This document shows positions 49,163 to 56,757 of a stretch of 64,000 bases of DNA, one piece after another (the stretch's first letter is position 1; every line of letters starts with the position of its first letter). Under the pieces are notes generated by a model that saw nothing but the letters and a program-made list of their open reading frames with translations, had not been told where the DNA came from and made no database searches. Location of the stretch: NCBI GenBank assembly GCA_963780895.1, contig CAWAEG010000005.1, positions 186,001-250,000 on the forward strand, in the 5' to 3' direction. This DNA comes from DASQFI01 sp963780895. Lineage in GTDB: Bacteria > Acidobacteriota > Vicinamibacteria > Vicinamibacterales > SCN-69-37. A program made the translations under genes and the position numbers.

Positions 49163-50902
49163 ATGCATATCAGCGCCGGCGACCGCTTTCAGCACTACCG
49201 CGTGGTCGATCGAATCGGCGAAGGCGGCATGGGCGTGGTGTACCGGGCGCATGACGACCGTCTCGGCCGCGACGTCGCCTTGAAGTTCATGACCCAGGCC
49301 CCGCGCCTCGGCACCGAACACGGGGATCGGCTGCGTCGTGAGGCGCGAGCGCTGGCCGCGCTGAACCACCCCAATATTCTGACAATCCACGATATCGGCG
49401 AGGCCGACGGACTGCCGTTTCTCGTCTTCGAATGGGTCGACGGCGGCGCGTTGAGCGACGAGCCCTGGCGGCGCGCGCTTTCGCTTCATGAGTTTCGTCA
49501 GCTTGCCCTGCCGGTTGCGGAGGCGCTTGCCGCCGCTCATGAGCACGGGATCGTCCATCGGGACATCAAGCCGGCCAACGTGCTGCTGACGCGGGACGGC
49601 CGCGTCAAGCTCGCGGATTTTGGCCTGGCGAAGTTCAGCGATCGTCACCAGGACCTCACGCGCACCGGCGCGGCGGTCGGCACCGTGGCGTACATGTCTC
49701 CCGAGCAGGCCGCCGGCGGCGACGTCGGCATGACGTCTGACATCTACTCGTTCGGAGTGCTCGCGTACGAATTACTCACGGGCGAGCGGCCCTTCAAGGG
49801 CGACTCACCGGGCGCCGTCATCGGTGCTTTGCTCGCCGGCCGCCACGTCCCGGTCGGTGACCGGCGAAAGGGACTCCCGGCCGACCTGGCCGCTGTCGTC
49901 GAGCGTTGCCTGTCCTACGACCCACGCGGCCGCTTCGGGTCAGGCCAGGAGCTGCTCGACGCGCTGAGACTCGCACTGCCCGAAGCCGTGGATCGCGACG
50001 GTTCTGCAATCTCGGACCGGACCGACGTTCAGTCGCGCGGGGTTCCACGATCCGGCGAGCAGGACATCCGGTTCTGCACGACGTCCGATGGCGTGTCGCT
50101 CGCGTACTCGGCCGTCGGATCAGGTCCGTGCATCGTCCGCGTCCTTGGCTACTTCACGCATCTCGAGATGGAGTGGGAGCTGCCTGACCTCAGGCGGTTC
50201 TGGGAACGGCTGGCGGAGCATCACACGGTCGTGCGTTACGACGGCCGCGGGATGGGTCTCTCGGATCGATTTGCAGGCGACTTTACCGAAGAGACTCGCC
50301 AGCTCGATCTGGACGCCGTGCTGACGGCCGCCGGCGTCGAGCGCGCGGCGCTCCTGGGCATCTCCGAGGGAGGATGGACCGCGGCGACGTACGCGCTGCA
50401 GCATCCGGGACGCATCAGCCATCTGGTCCTGTACGGCGGCTACAGCCGTGGCGCACAGGCGCGGCCGGGCTACGATCCGGAAGAAGACCGCGCGCTCGTG
50501 ACGCTCATCCGCAAAGGCTGGGGCCGGGATACGCCCGCGTTCCGGCAGGTGTTCACCAGTCAGTTCTTCCGTCCCGACGCCGACCGGAAACTCATCGCGC
50601 ATTTCAACGAGCTGCAACGCGTCTCGGCTGATCCGGAGACGGCGGCGCGCTACCACGAATCTCTCCACCGGCGCGGCGACGGGCGCGATCTGTTCCGGCA
50701 GCTTCGGGTTCCGACGCTGGTCGTCCATAGCCGCGACGACCTCGCCGTGAGCTCCGACGAGGGACGCCTGCTCGCGTCGATCATTCCCGGCGCGCAGCTC
50801 GTGTTGCTTCCAAGTGGCACGCACTACTTTCCGACGGACAGCGAGGTCGCGACAAGAGCCGCCGCAGCGATCGCGCGGTTCCTGCAGACATCCAGCGGTT
50901 GA
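49163..50902 (+). CDS. Ser/Thr kinase fused to an alpha/beta hydrolase
   Basis: 579 residues. Residues about 11-270 are a full kinase: G-E-G-G-M-G-V-V-Y, A-L-K-F, H-R-D-I-K-P-A-N-V, D-F-G-L-A-K and S-P-E. From about residue 300 an alpha/beta-hydrolase follows: G-Y-F-T-H oxyanion region, nucleophile motif G-I-S-E-G-G-W (Ser), acid in H-S-R-D-D-L-A, His in S-G-T-H-Y-F-P. All three catalytic residues are present. This is a single reading frame with no linker break. It may link kinase signalling to hydrolysis of an ester or signal. No membrane segment is seen, so it is cytoplasmic. Confidence 0.92.
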   Translation: MHISAGDRFQHYRVVDRIGEGGMGVVYRAHDDRLGRDVALKFMTQAPRLGTEHGDRLRREARALAALNHPNILTIHDIGEADGLPFLVFEWVDGGALSDEPWRRALSLHEFRQLALPVAEALAAAHEHGIVHRDIKPANVLLTRDGRVKLADFGLAKFSDRHQDLTRTGAAVGTVAYMSPEQAAGGDVGMTSDIYSFGVLAYELLTGERPFKGDSPGAVIGALLAGRHVPVGDRRKGLPADLAAVVERCLSYDPRGRFGSGQELLDALRLALPEAVDRDGSAISDRTDVQSRGVPRSGEQDIRFCTTSDGVSLAYSAVGSGPCIVRVLGYFTHLEMEWELPDLRRFWERLAEHHTVVRYDGRGMGLSDRFAGDFTEETRQLDLDAVLTAAGVERAALLGISEGGWTAATYALQHPGRISHLVLYGGYSRGAQARPGYDPEEDRALVTLIRKGWGRDTPAFRQVFTSQFFRPDADRKLIAHFNELQRVSADPETAARYHESLHRRGDGRDLFRQLRVPTLVVHSRDDLAVSSDEGRLLASIIPGAQLVLLPSGTHYFPTDSEVATRAAAAIARFLQTSSG

Positions 50903-50917
50903 CTCCGCTGACCGCGA

Positions 50918-53149
50918 TCAAAACTCGATCAGAAGTCCCGCGGACGGCACGCGCGGGATCATCGTCTGGAAGAGCTCGAAGGCTTCACCTGTCCGGAGGT
51001 TGATGCCCGGACCACCCATTCGCACGTTCTCCCGCCCAAGGAGATTCAGGACTTCGACGAAGAGGGTCAGCCTGCGGCTTCCCAGCTGAAAGGTTCGATT
51101 GGCCCGCACGTCGAGCCGCGAGTAGACGGGCACGCGCACCGTATTGCGCGTGGCGCTGACAAAAAACCGATCGCCCTGTTGTTCCCAATATCCGCGCGCC
51201 GGAATGTTGCTGCCGGCGCGCCACTTCGCGGCCACGCTGACACGATTGGTCACACGGAACACGCCGTAGGCGTTCACGGTGTGGCGCTGATCGAAATCGC
51301 CGTCGAACGTCTCGCCCGTCCGGCGGTCGGTGTAGCGATTGACACCGTACGCGTACGACACCCATCCCGTCAGTCCGCCCGTGCTTCGGCGCTGGACGAA
51401 CAGTTCCACGCCGCGCGCGTAGCCGTCGAGCGCGTTGTGCCAGCGCGGTGGCTCCGACCCCGGCCGGGTGACAGGCCGCAGCGGATCGCCCGTCAGCTCG
51501 AACTCGGCGTGGTCGCGCCGCAGCACGTCGCGCTCTTCACGGTCGTACAGCGTGAGCTGCCATCGCGTATTGCCAAATGTCTGCTCGATCCCGACGTCGG
51601 CGTGGTACGCGCGCTCCGGCCGCAGATCGGGATTGGCGCTCGCCGGAGGGCCTGTGACGGCATCGATTCCCGGAAACTGAACGTACACGCCGGTTCCACC
51701 GCGAAGCACCAGCGTCTGCGACAGCCTGAGGCTCGCCTGGAGCCACGGAGAGCCGGCTGTGTCGGATGTCAGCGACCACCGGTCGATCCGGACGCCAGGG
51801 GTCATCGTCAGCCGCGGCGTCGGCGACCAGACCACCTGGCCATACGCCGAGCCGTGGATCGTCGTGCCATCACCGACGGGCCGCATCACGGCTCCCGGTC
51901 CGGCCACGTTCTCCTCGCGAGATTGCCGCTGCACCTGCCCGCCCGCCTCGATCGTCAGTTCCGGTGAACGCACGGCCACGCCATCAGCGCGCCACGTGAG
52001 ATCGTGTCCCCGGCCGTCGCCAAGTCGTTCTTGCTGATTCGCGTTGCTGAAGGTGTTCGTGGAGACCGCCAGGCGCTGCGTGAAGGACACCGTGGTCGAC
52101 GGAGTAAAGCGCCAGCCGAAGTTCAGGAACGTCGCGCGGTTGCGCCCATCCGTCAGCTCATCCGGATCGGCAGGCTCCGGTGCCTGATCGAGGCGCGACC
52201 ACCCGGCGACCATCGTCAGCTCCAACCGATGTCGCGTCGTGACGTCTTTCACCAGCTTGGCCTGGATATCCGAAAAGCCGAACCCGAAATCATCACCCTC
52301 CTCAGCGATCTTGTTGAGGATGTACTCGAGATAGCTCTTGCGCAGCGAGATCAGCCACGAGCCCGACTTCCCCGATCCCATCGGCCCTTCCGCAACAAAA
52401 GACGCGTCCGTGCCGCTCAAGCCGGCGCGCGCCTGCCGGCGGTCCCGCGAGCCCTCGCGGATCTGGAACTCCAGCTGCGCGCCGAGGCGATTGCCGAACC
52501 GCTGCGGATAGGCGCCGTTCATCAACGCAATGCTGTCGAGGATGTCGCCGTTGACCATGGCGATCGATCCGCCATCCTGGACCTGCTGGACGGTGTGCAG
52601 GAGGAACGGCGCGGGAACCCCGTCGACCGTAAAACCGATCTGGCTGAACGGGCTGGCCCTCACCGCGAACTCGCTGCGGAAGTCATCGCCCGTGCTGACG
52701 CCGGGCAACACGTGCACCGTCCGCATCGGATCGTTCGTGACGAGGCTGCGAAGGTTCTGAATATCGGCGCCGCCGAGCACCAGCTGAGCCGGCACGGCGC
52801 GCTCCCGTTCCGGAAACCGGCCGGCGGTCACCACGACGTTTTCGCTGTAGGTGCCGGTGCCTTCGCTCAAGACGACGGTGAGCTCCACGGCTTGCCCGCT
52901 CTCGACCTGGACCGTGCGCCTGACGAGGATGAAGCCGACCATGGAGACGACGACCGTGCGGGTCCCTGGTGAGACATCGCGCAGCTCGAACCGCCCCGCC
53001 GCGTCGGTCGTGACGGCCTGCGCCGCGTCCTGAATCCGGACGGAAACATCCGCGATGGGCGTGCCGCCCGCGCGATCGAGCACCGTGCCGCGAATCGTGC
53101 CAGAGGGTGCCGTGGGCGCGGCGGCCTGCGCGAACGCCCACCCTGTCAT
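50918..53149 (-). CDS. TonB-dependent outer-membrane receptor with carboxypeptidase-regulatory domain
   Basis: 743 residues from ATG 53149. Residues about 15-95 are a carboxypeptidase-regulatory-like domain (G-T-I-R-G-T-V-L-D, then F-E-L-R-D-V). A plug domain follows with P-A-Q-L-V-L-G-G-A-D-I and F-T-V-D-G-V-P, then a long beta barrel ending L-L-I-E-F. This is the architecture of SusC/TonB-type receptors that import complexed ligands across the outer membrane. The ligand is unknown. The start gives only a short signal peptide (T-G-W-A-F-A-Q); a GTG at 53198 would give a full one if a base near 53190 is an indel. Confidence 0.9.
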   Translation of the reverse strand: MTGWAFAQAAAPTAPSGTIRGTVLDRAGGTPIADVSVRIQDAAQAVTTDAAGRFELRDVSPGTRTVVVSMVGFILVRRTVQVESGQAVELTVVLSEGTGTYSENVVVTAGRFPERERAVPAQLVLGGADIQNLRSLVTNDPMRTVHVLPGVSTGDDFRSEFAVRASPFSQIGFTVDGVPAPFLLHTVQQVQDGGSIAMVNGDILDSIALMNGAYPQRFGNRLGAQLEFQIREGSRDRRQARAGLSGTDASFVAEGPMGSGKSGSWLISLRKSYLEYILNKIAEEGDDFGFGFSDIQAKLVKDVTTRHRLELTMVAGWSRLDQAPEPADPDELTDGRNRATFLNFGWRFTPSTTVSFTQRLAVSTNTFSNANQQERLGDGRGHDLTWRADGVAVRSPELTIEAGGQVQRQSREENVAGPGAVMRPVGDGTTIHGSAYGQVVWSPTPRLTMTPGVRIDRWSLTSDTAGSPWLQASLRLSQTLVLRGGTGVYVQFPGIDAVTGPPASANPDLRPERAYHADVGIEQTFGNTRWQLTLYDREERDVLRRDHAEFELTGDPLRPVTRPGSEPPRWHNALDGYARGVELFVQRRSTGGLTGWVSYAYGVNRYTDRRTGETFDGDFDQRHTVNAYGVFRVTNRVSVAAKWRAGSNIPARGYWEQQGDRFFVSATRNTVRVPVYSRLDVRANRTFQLGSRRLTLFVEVLNLLGRENVRMGGPGINLRTGEAFELFQTMIPRVPSAGLLIEF

Positions 53150-53341
53150 CGCAAGATACGTCGCGACGAGTACCGATGACCTGAGCCGATCTGTTCACTG
53201 CCGAACGCCTGTCGGGCGGAGAGTCATACCTCGTAGCACGTCGAGTGCCAATCCGTGCATCGCAGTGTAGCCGGACCCGGCGCGCAAAAGCGCACGCGGA
53301 TCCCGACCGATAGGGGACGGTGGCAGTATTAGAAAGACGAC

Positions 53342-53860
53342 ATGATCCTCGTGTGCCCGCTCTCACAAGTAGAAGTGATGGTCGAGCGCCACAAGCCGGC
53401 GCGCGTGGTCAGTCTTCTCGATCCGCACTACACGTTTCCTGAGCTTGGACCGGATTACGAGGGCAGACATCTGCGGCTCCGGTTTCACGACGTTCATGTC
53501 GCCGGTTACGACGAGATCGCGCCGTCGGCCGAGCATGTCGATCAACTGCTCGAATTCCTCAGCGAGCTGGATCCTGAAGACGACCTCCTGATCCACTGCC
53601 GGGCCGGTATCAGTCGATCGACCGCGGCCGCATTCATCGCGGCGTGTTTTCTGAACCCCGACGTGCCGGAACGCGAGTTGGCTCTGTCGTTGCGCCGGGC
53701 GTCTCCAGCCGCCCGGCCAAATCAGGTGATGGTCGCGCTGGCCGATGCGGCAATGGGCCGGGACGGCAGGATGACGGAGGCAATCTCGACCACGGGACGG
53801 GACCTTCCGTGGCTGCTCATCGACGAGAGCGAGGCGTTCGAGATGCCCTGCCGGGACTGA
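53342..53860 (+). CDS. Dual-specificity / tyrosine-type phosphatase
   Basis: 172 residues from ATG 53342. The catalytic signature is I-H-C-R-A-G-I-S-R-S-T (H-C-x5-R-S/T), with a possible general acid in the loop D-V-H-V-A-G-Y-D-E. These are the features of protein tyrosine and dual-specificity phosphatases. The protein has no signal or membrane segment, so it is cytosolic. It is divergent from the TonB receptor and convergent with SUI1; a signalling partner such as the nearby kinases is possible but unproven. Confidence 0.85.
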   Translation: MILVCPLSQVEVMVERHKPARVVSLLDPHYTFPELGPDYEGRHLRLRFHDVHVAGYDEIAPSAEHVDQLLEFLSELDPEDDLLIHCRAGISRSTAAAFIAACFLNPDVPERELALSLRRASPAARPNQVMVALADAAMGRDGRMTEAISTTGRDLPWLLIDESEAFEMPCRD

Positions 53861-53897
53861 CCGGCCGCTGAAATACGCGGCCAACCGGCTAACGCGG

Positions 53898-54257
53898 TCA
53901 GCCGATAGTGACTTTCTTCACGCCGCGCTTCGCGAGAATCGCGGGAAGCCGCTTCCGATGATCGCCCTGCAACACGAGCGAGCGGCCTTCGACGCTGCCT
54001 CCACAGCCGAGCGCCGCCTTGAGCGCTTTCAACCAGACGTCGCGGGCCGGCGCCGCCAAATCGAGATGTTCGACGACGGTGACCTCTTTACCGCCGCGGC
54101 CGCTTCGTTCGATTCGCACCACCGCGCGAGGAATCGGTCTCGCACCTGGTGTCGACGGAACTGGCGCCTCCCGAGTCTCGTTCGGATCGGATTGGCTCGG
54201 CTGCACGCCGGTCAGATCCGCGAGCCGCTCGAACGGGTTATGAAAGGGCTTCGACAC
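53898..54257 (-). CDS. yciH: SUI1/YciH-family translation initiation factor
   Basis: 119 residues. The C-terminal half is the SUI1 domain: R-S-G-R-G-G-K-E-V-T, L-K-A-L-K-A-A-L-G-C-G-G-S-V, V-L-Q-G-D-H-R-K-R-L and K-R-G-V-K-K-V-T-I-G. The N-terminus (about 45 residues) is proline-rich and variable. It belongs to the eIF1-like family that helps start-codon selection; in bacteria its role is minor. The neighbouring genes are divergent (VOC) and convergent (phosphatase). Confidence 0.92.
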   Translation of the reverse strand: MSKPFHNPFERLADLTGVQPSQSDPNETREAPVPSTPGARPIPRAVVRIERSGRGGKEVTVVEHLDLAAPARDVWLKALKAALGCGGSVEGRSLVLQGDHRKRLPAILAKRGVKKVTIG

Positions 54258-54300
54258 GCGCGTGTTTTATCTTACGCTCGGGCAATGTGAGGTCACGCGT

Positions 54301-54831
54301 ATGAAGCGACGACACGCACGAGCCACTGCACAGCGAAACCGCTCCGACGCCGGTCAGCGACGTGGCAGGACCCCTCGCCGGTCCAGACCAGGCCGCGACA
54401 ACGCCCGGTCATCTGGCAGCCGTGCGCCGGCCGTCATCCCGATGTTGTCGTACGAGGACGGGATCGCGGCCCTCGACTGGCTTGCACGGGCCTTCGGCTT
54501 CCGCGAGGTCACGAGAATGATGGCGCCGGACGGCCGGCTCTCGCACGGCGAGATGACAGCAGGCGACGGGCTCATCATGCTCGCGACGCCGAGCCCGGAC
54601 TACCAGAGCCCGAAGCGGCATCGGGAGCATTGCGCCGCCGCGCGTCAGTGGTCGACGGTCCCGTACATCATCGACGGCGTGCTCGTCTCGGTGGGCGATC
54701 TCGACCGGCACTTCGCGCGCGCGAAGAGCGCCGGCGCGACCATCCTCTCGGAGATCGAGGAGGGGCCGCCGGGCCGGCGATATCGCGCCGAGGACCTCGA
54801 AGGCCATCGGTGGTTCTTCTTCGAGAAGTGA
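54301..54831 (+). CDS. VOC/glyoxalase (PhnB-like) family protein
   Basis: 176 residues from ATG 54301 (GAGG upstream; a longer opening at 54262 is possible). The N-terminal about 45 residues are strongly basic (R-R-H-A-R-A-T-A-Q-R-N-R). From about 48 the VOC fold shows V-I-P-M-L-S-Y-E-D-G-I-A-A-L, D-W-L-A-R-A-F-G-F, H-G-E-M-T and a C-terminal E-D-L-E-G-H-R-W-F-F, near the PhnB/YdfO-type family. Metal-binding residues are present (H, E). No function beyond the fold. Compare the deleted VOC remnant at 37968. Confidence 0.85.
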   Translation: MKRRHARATAQRNRSDAGQRRGRTPRRSRPGRDNARSSGSRAPAVIPMLSYEDGIAALDWLARAFGFREVTRMMAPDGRLSHGEMTAGDGLIMLATPSPDYQSPKRHREHCAAARQWSTVPYIIDGVLVSVGDLDRHFARAKSAGATILSEIEEGPPGRRYRAEDLEGHRWFFFEK

Positions 54832-54979
54832 AGTCGAGATCTGCCCAATCAGGGCAACCGCCTTCCGCACCTGACCGTTCGTTCGCGCTGCTGACGTGAC
54901 GACTGGTGCGGTCTTTGCTCTCTTATCGCGTGGGCAGCCCTGGGCCAAGGAGGGTTGCGCTAACGCTGGCCGAGGGATC

Positions 54980-55384
54980 GTGGCTTCCATCCATCGCGAG
55001 GTTCTGATCGACGCTAAGCCGGACGCGGCGTGGGATGCGCTGCGGGACATCGGTGCGCTGCACCGGCGTCTCGCGCCCGGCTTCGTGACCGACGTCCAGC
55101 TCGAAGATGGCGCGCGCGTCGTCACGTTCGGCAACGGGCTCGTCGCGCGCGAGATCATCGTGGATCTCGACGACAAGACACGCCGGCTCGCCTGGTCAGT
55201 GGTCGGCGGGCAGATGACCCATCACAACGCGTCGGCGCAGGTCTTCGCCGACGGCGACGGCCGGACCCGGTTCGTCTGGATCGCGGATCTCCTGCCGCAT
55301 CATCTCGCTCCGACGATCGCCGCGATGATGGATCAGGGGCTCGCGGTCATCAAACGCACACTCGAAGACGCGGCGCGCGGCTGA
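54980..55384 (+). CDS. SRPBCC (START-like) domain protein
   Basis: 134 residues from GTG 54980, the start that begins at the conserved domain (H-R-E-V-L-I-D-A); the frame also opens at GTG 54896, adding 28 residues of low similarity. SRPBCC pattern: A-W-D-A-L-R-D-I-G-A-L-H, G-N-G-L-V-A-R-E-I-I-V, R-L-A-W-S-V-V-G-G and R-F-V-W-I-A-D. Such proteins bind hydrophobic ligands or act as polyketide-cyclase-like enzymes. No specific ligand. Neighbouring genes suggest a stress-like group. Confidence 0.8.
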   Translation: MASIHREVLIDAKPDAAWDALRDIGALHRRLAPGFVTDVQLEDGARVVTFGNGLVAREIIVDLDDKTRRLAWSVVGGQMTHHNASAQVFADGDGRTRFVWIADLLPHHLAPTIAAMMDQGLAVIKRTLEDAARG

Positions 55385-55448
55385 GCCATTCCCCCCTTCG
55401 CGCGTTCTCCGCTTCACCTTCCAGGTGATCTCCTGGAAGATAGACGCC

Positions 55449-56009
55449 ATGGAAGCCTTCGCGAGCGCACGGGCCGCGATCGAGGAACTGGTGCACCGCG
55501 AGACCCGTGCCTGGGACACGCAGAACGTCGATCTCCTGTTGTCGCTGTTTCACCCGGACATGGTCTGGCCCTGGCCGCCCCACGCGCATGCGCACGATCC
55601 GCTCGAGTGGGTCATCGTCTGGGGCCGTTTCGATCGCGAACGCTGGGGCCGCGGCTGGCAGGCGCTCTTCGACAGCCACGAGCTGGTGCGTGATCGGCGC
55701 CGCTCGGCGAATCGACGTCAGCGCTGACGCCGATGGTGGGTTGTCGTCGTGGACGTGGAGTCGCTCTGGTGAGCCTGTCGTCGCTTCGACAGCCACGAGC
55801 TGGTCCATAATCGGCGCCGCCTTCGGCGCATCGACGTCAGCGCCGAAGCCGACGGCGGCTTTGCCGTCGTGGACGTGGACACGCTCTGGCGGCACCGGTC
55901 GGACGGCCGCGACCAGCACTGGCTCGGGCGAGCGTGCAAGCTCTACACTCGTCTGGGCGGTGGCGAATGGAAGATGATCGCGCACACCGGATTACTCAAA
56001 TATGAGTAA
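55449..56009 (+). pseudogene. SnoaL-like (NTF2-fold) protein split by a 117-bp tandem duplication
   Basis: ATG 55449 opens a typical SnoaL-like start (E-L-V-H-R-E-T-R-A-W-D-T-Q-N-V-D-L-L-L, L-F-H-P-D-M-V-W). At 55668 the segment encoding S-H-E-L-V-x-x-R-R-R is duplicated at 55785 (period 117 bases, 39 codons). Copy 1 is frameshifted and stops at 55725-55727. Copy 2 continues in frame (R-I-D-V-S-A-E-A, V-V-D-V-D-T-L-W, W-L-G-R-A-C-K-L-Y) to TAA 56007. Start and end lie in the same frame, so removing copy 1 gives a normal protein of about 147 residues. Confidence 0.8.
55668..55901. repeat. Imperfect 117-bp tandem duplication within a gene
   Basis: Copies 55668-55784 and 55785-55901 share TTCGACAGCCACGAGCTGGT and match over most of their length with scattered substitutions and one or more indels. 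The period (117) is a multiple of three. The divergence suggests an older event than simple slippage. Confidence 0.85.
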
Positions 56010-56023
56010 CGCGAGCACAGTAA

Positions 56024-56073
56024 GACCTCGGGTTTCGTTTTTGGAAGATCAAAGCGAAACGAAACCCGAGGTC
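56024..56073. repeat. Palindromic repeat family P2, copy 2
   Basis: GACCTCGGGTTTCGTTT (56024-56040) is perfectly complementary to 56057-56073, with a 16-base loop TTGGAAGATCAAAGCG. Same arm as in 7061-7112. It lies between the convergent genes ending at 56009 and 56102, so it can act as a bidirectional terminator. Confidence 0.85.
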
Positions 56074-56101
56074 GATGTGACGGGCGAAGCACGCAATTGA
56101 T

Positions 56102-56530
56102 CTAAAACGCGGTTTTCGCGGGTTTCTTTGTTCCCGTGAGCGTCCCGCGATCGGCTTCGCTGCCGTCCGCCCGCGCGCGGACGACGTACTCGCCTTTGAT
56201 CGTCGAACCCTCGATCGTCGCCTCGAGCGTGATCTCCACTTCGCCCGGCGGATCGATACACTTCATCGTCGCCTTGCCATCCGCAAACTGGATTGACGTG
56301 AATTGCATGGTGTACGGATCGCCCGCGTCGGGTTTCGGGGAGACGCTGCCGGCCAGCTTCCCTTCGGCGTCTTTGGTGAAGGTCATTTCAAACGCCCCGG
56401 TGCTGCCCCCGGCATACTTCCCTGTCCACGTCCCTATCAGGTCTTTTTCGGTAGCCTTCTGCGGCGCCTGCCCGGCCGCCGCTGCGCAGAACACGATGAG
56501 CCCGAATATGGTGAGTGCGGTCTTGCGCAT
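56102..56530 (-). CDS. Exported protein of unknown function
   Basis: 142 residues from ATG 56530, chosen because GGAGGACTT precedes it. A signal peptide (T-I-F-G-L-I-V-F-C-A-A-A-A-G-Q) leads a domain with L-I-G-T-W-T-G-K-Y, the lipocalin-like pattern F-E-M-T-F-T-K-D, then I-T-L-E-A-T-I-E-G-S and a basic end. Similar proteins are frequent in Acidobacteria, no function known. Confidence 0.75.
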   Translation of the reverse strand: MRKTALTIFGLIVFCAAAAGQAPQKATEKDLIGTWTGKYAGGSTGAFEMTFTKDAEGKLAGSVSPKPDAGDPYTMQFTSIQFADGKATMKCIDPPGEVEITLEATIEGSTIKGEYVVRARADGSEADRGTLTGTKKPAKTAF

Positions 56531-56757
56531 AAGTCCTCCGACTCGTCGTAGATGTCGTCGATGTCGATCTCTTGTCCAGTCTGACGATCGAGCATACGCC
56601 AGGTGTCCGCGAATCGGCCCCGGAGATCCTCCGCAATAGCGGAGGCGCCGCGACCACCACCCCGCGCCATGCCGCGGCATGGTCTGTTCGCTCAACGACT
56701 TATGGCGCGAACCTCCAACGGCGCGTGCATTGCATTGGTCTGCTCCAAAGCTTGCCC

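Noticed and set aside
54896..54980. Longer start of the SRPBCC gene at GTG 54896
   Set aside because: The extra 28 residues lack similarity to the domain and a Shine-Dalgarno sequence is not clear; the shorter form is kept with a note.
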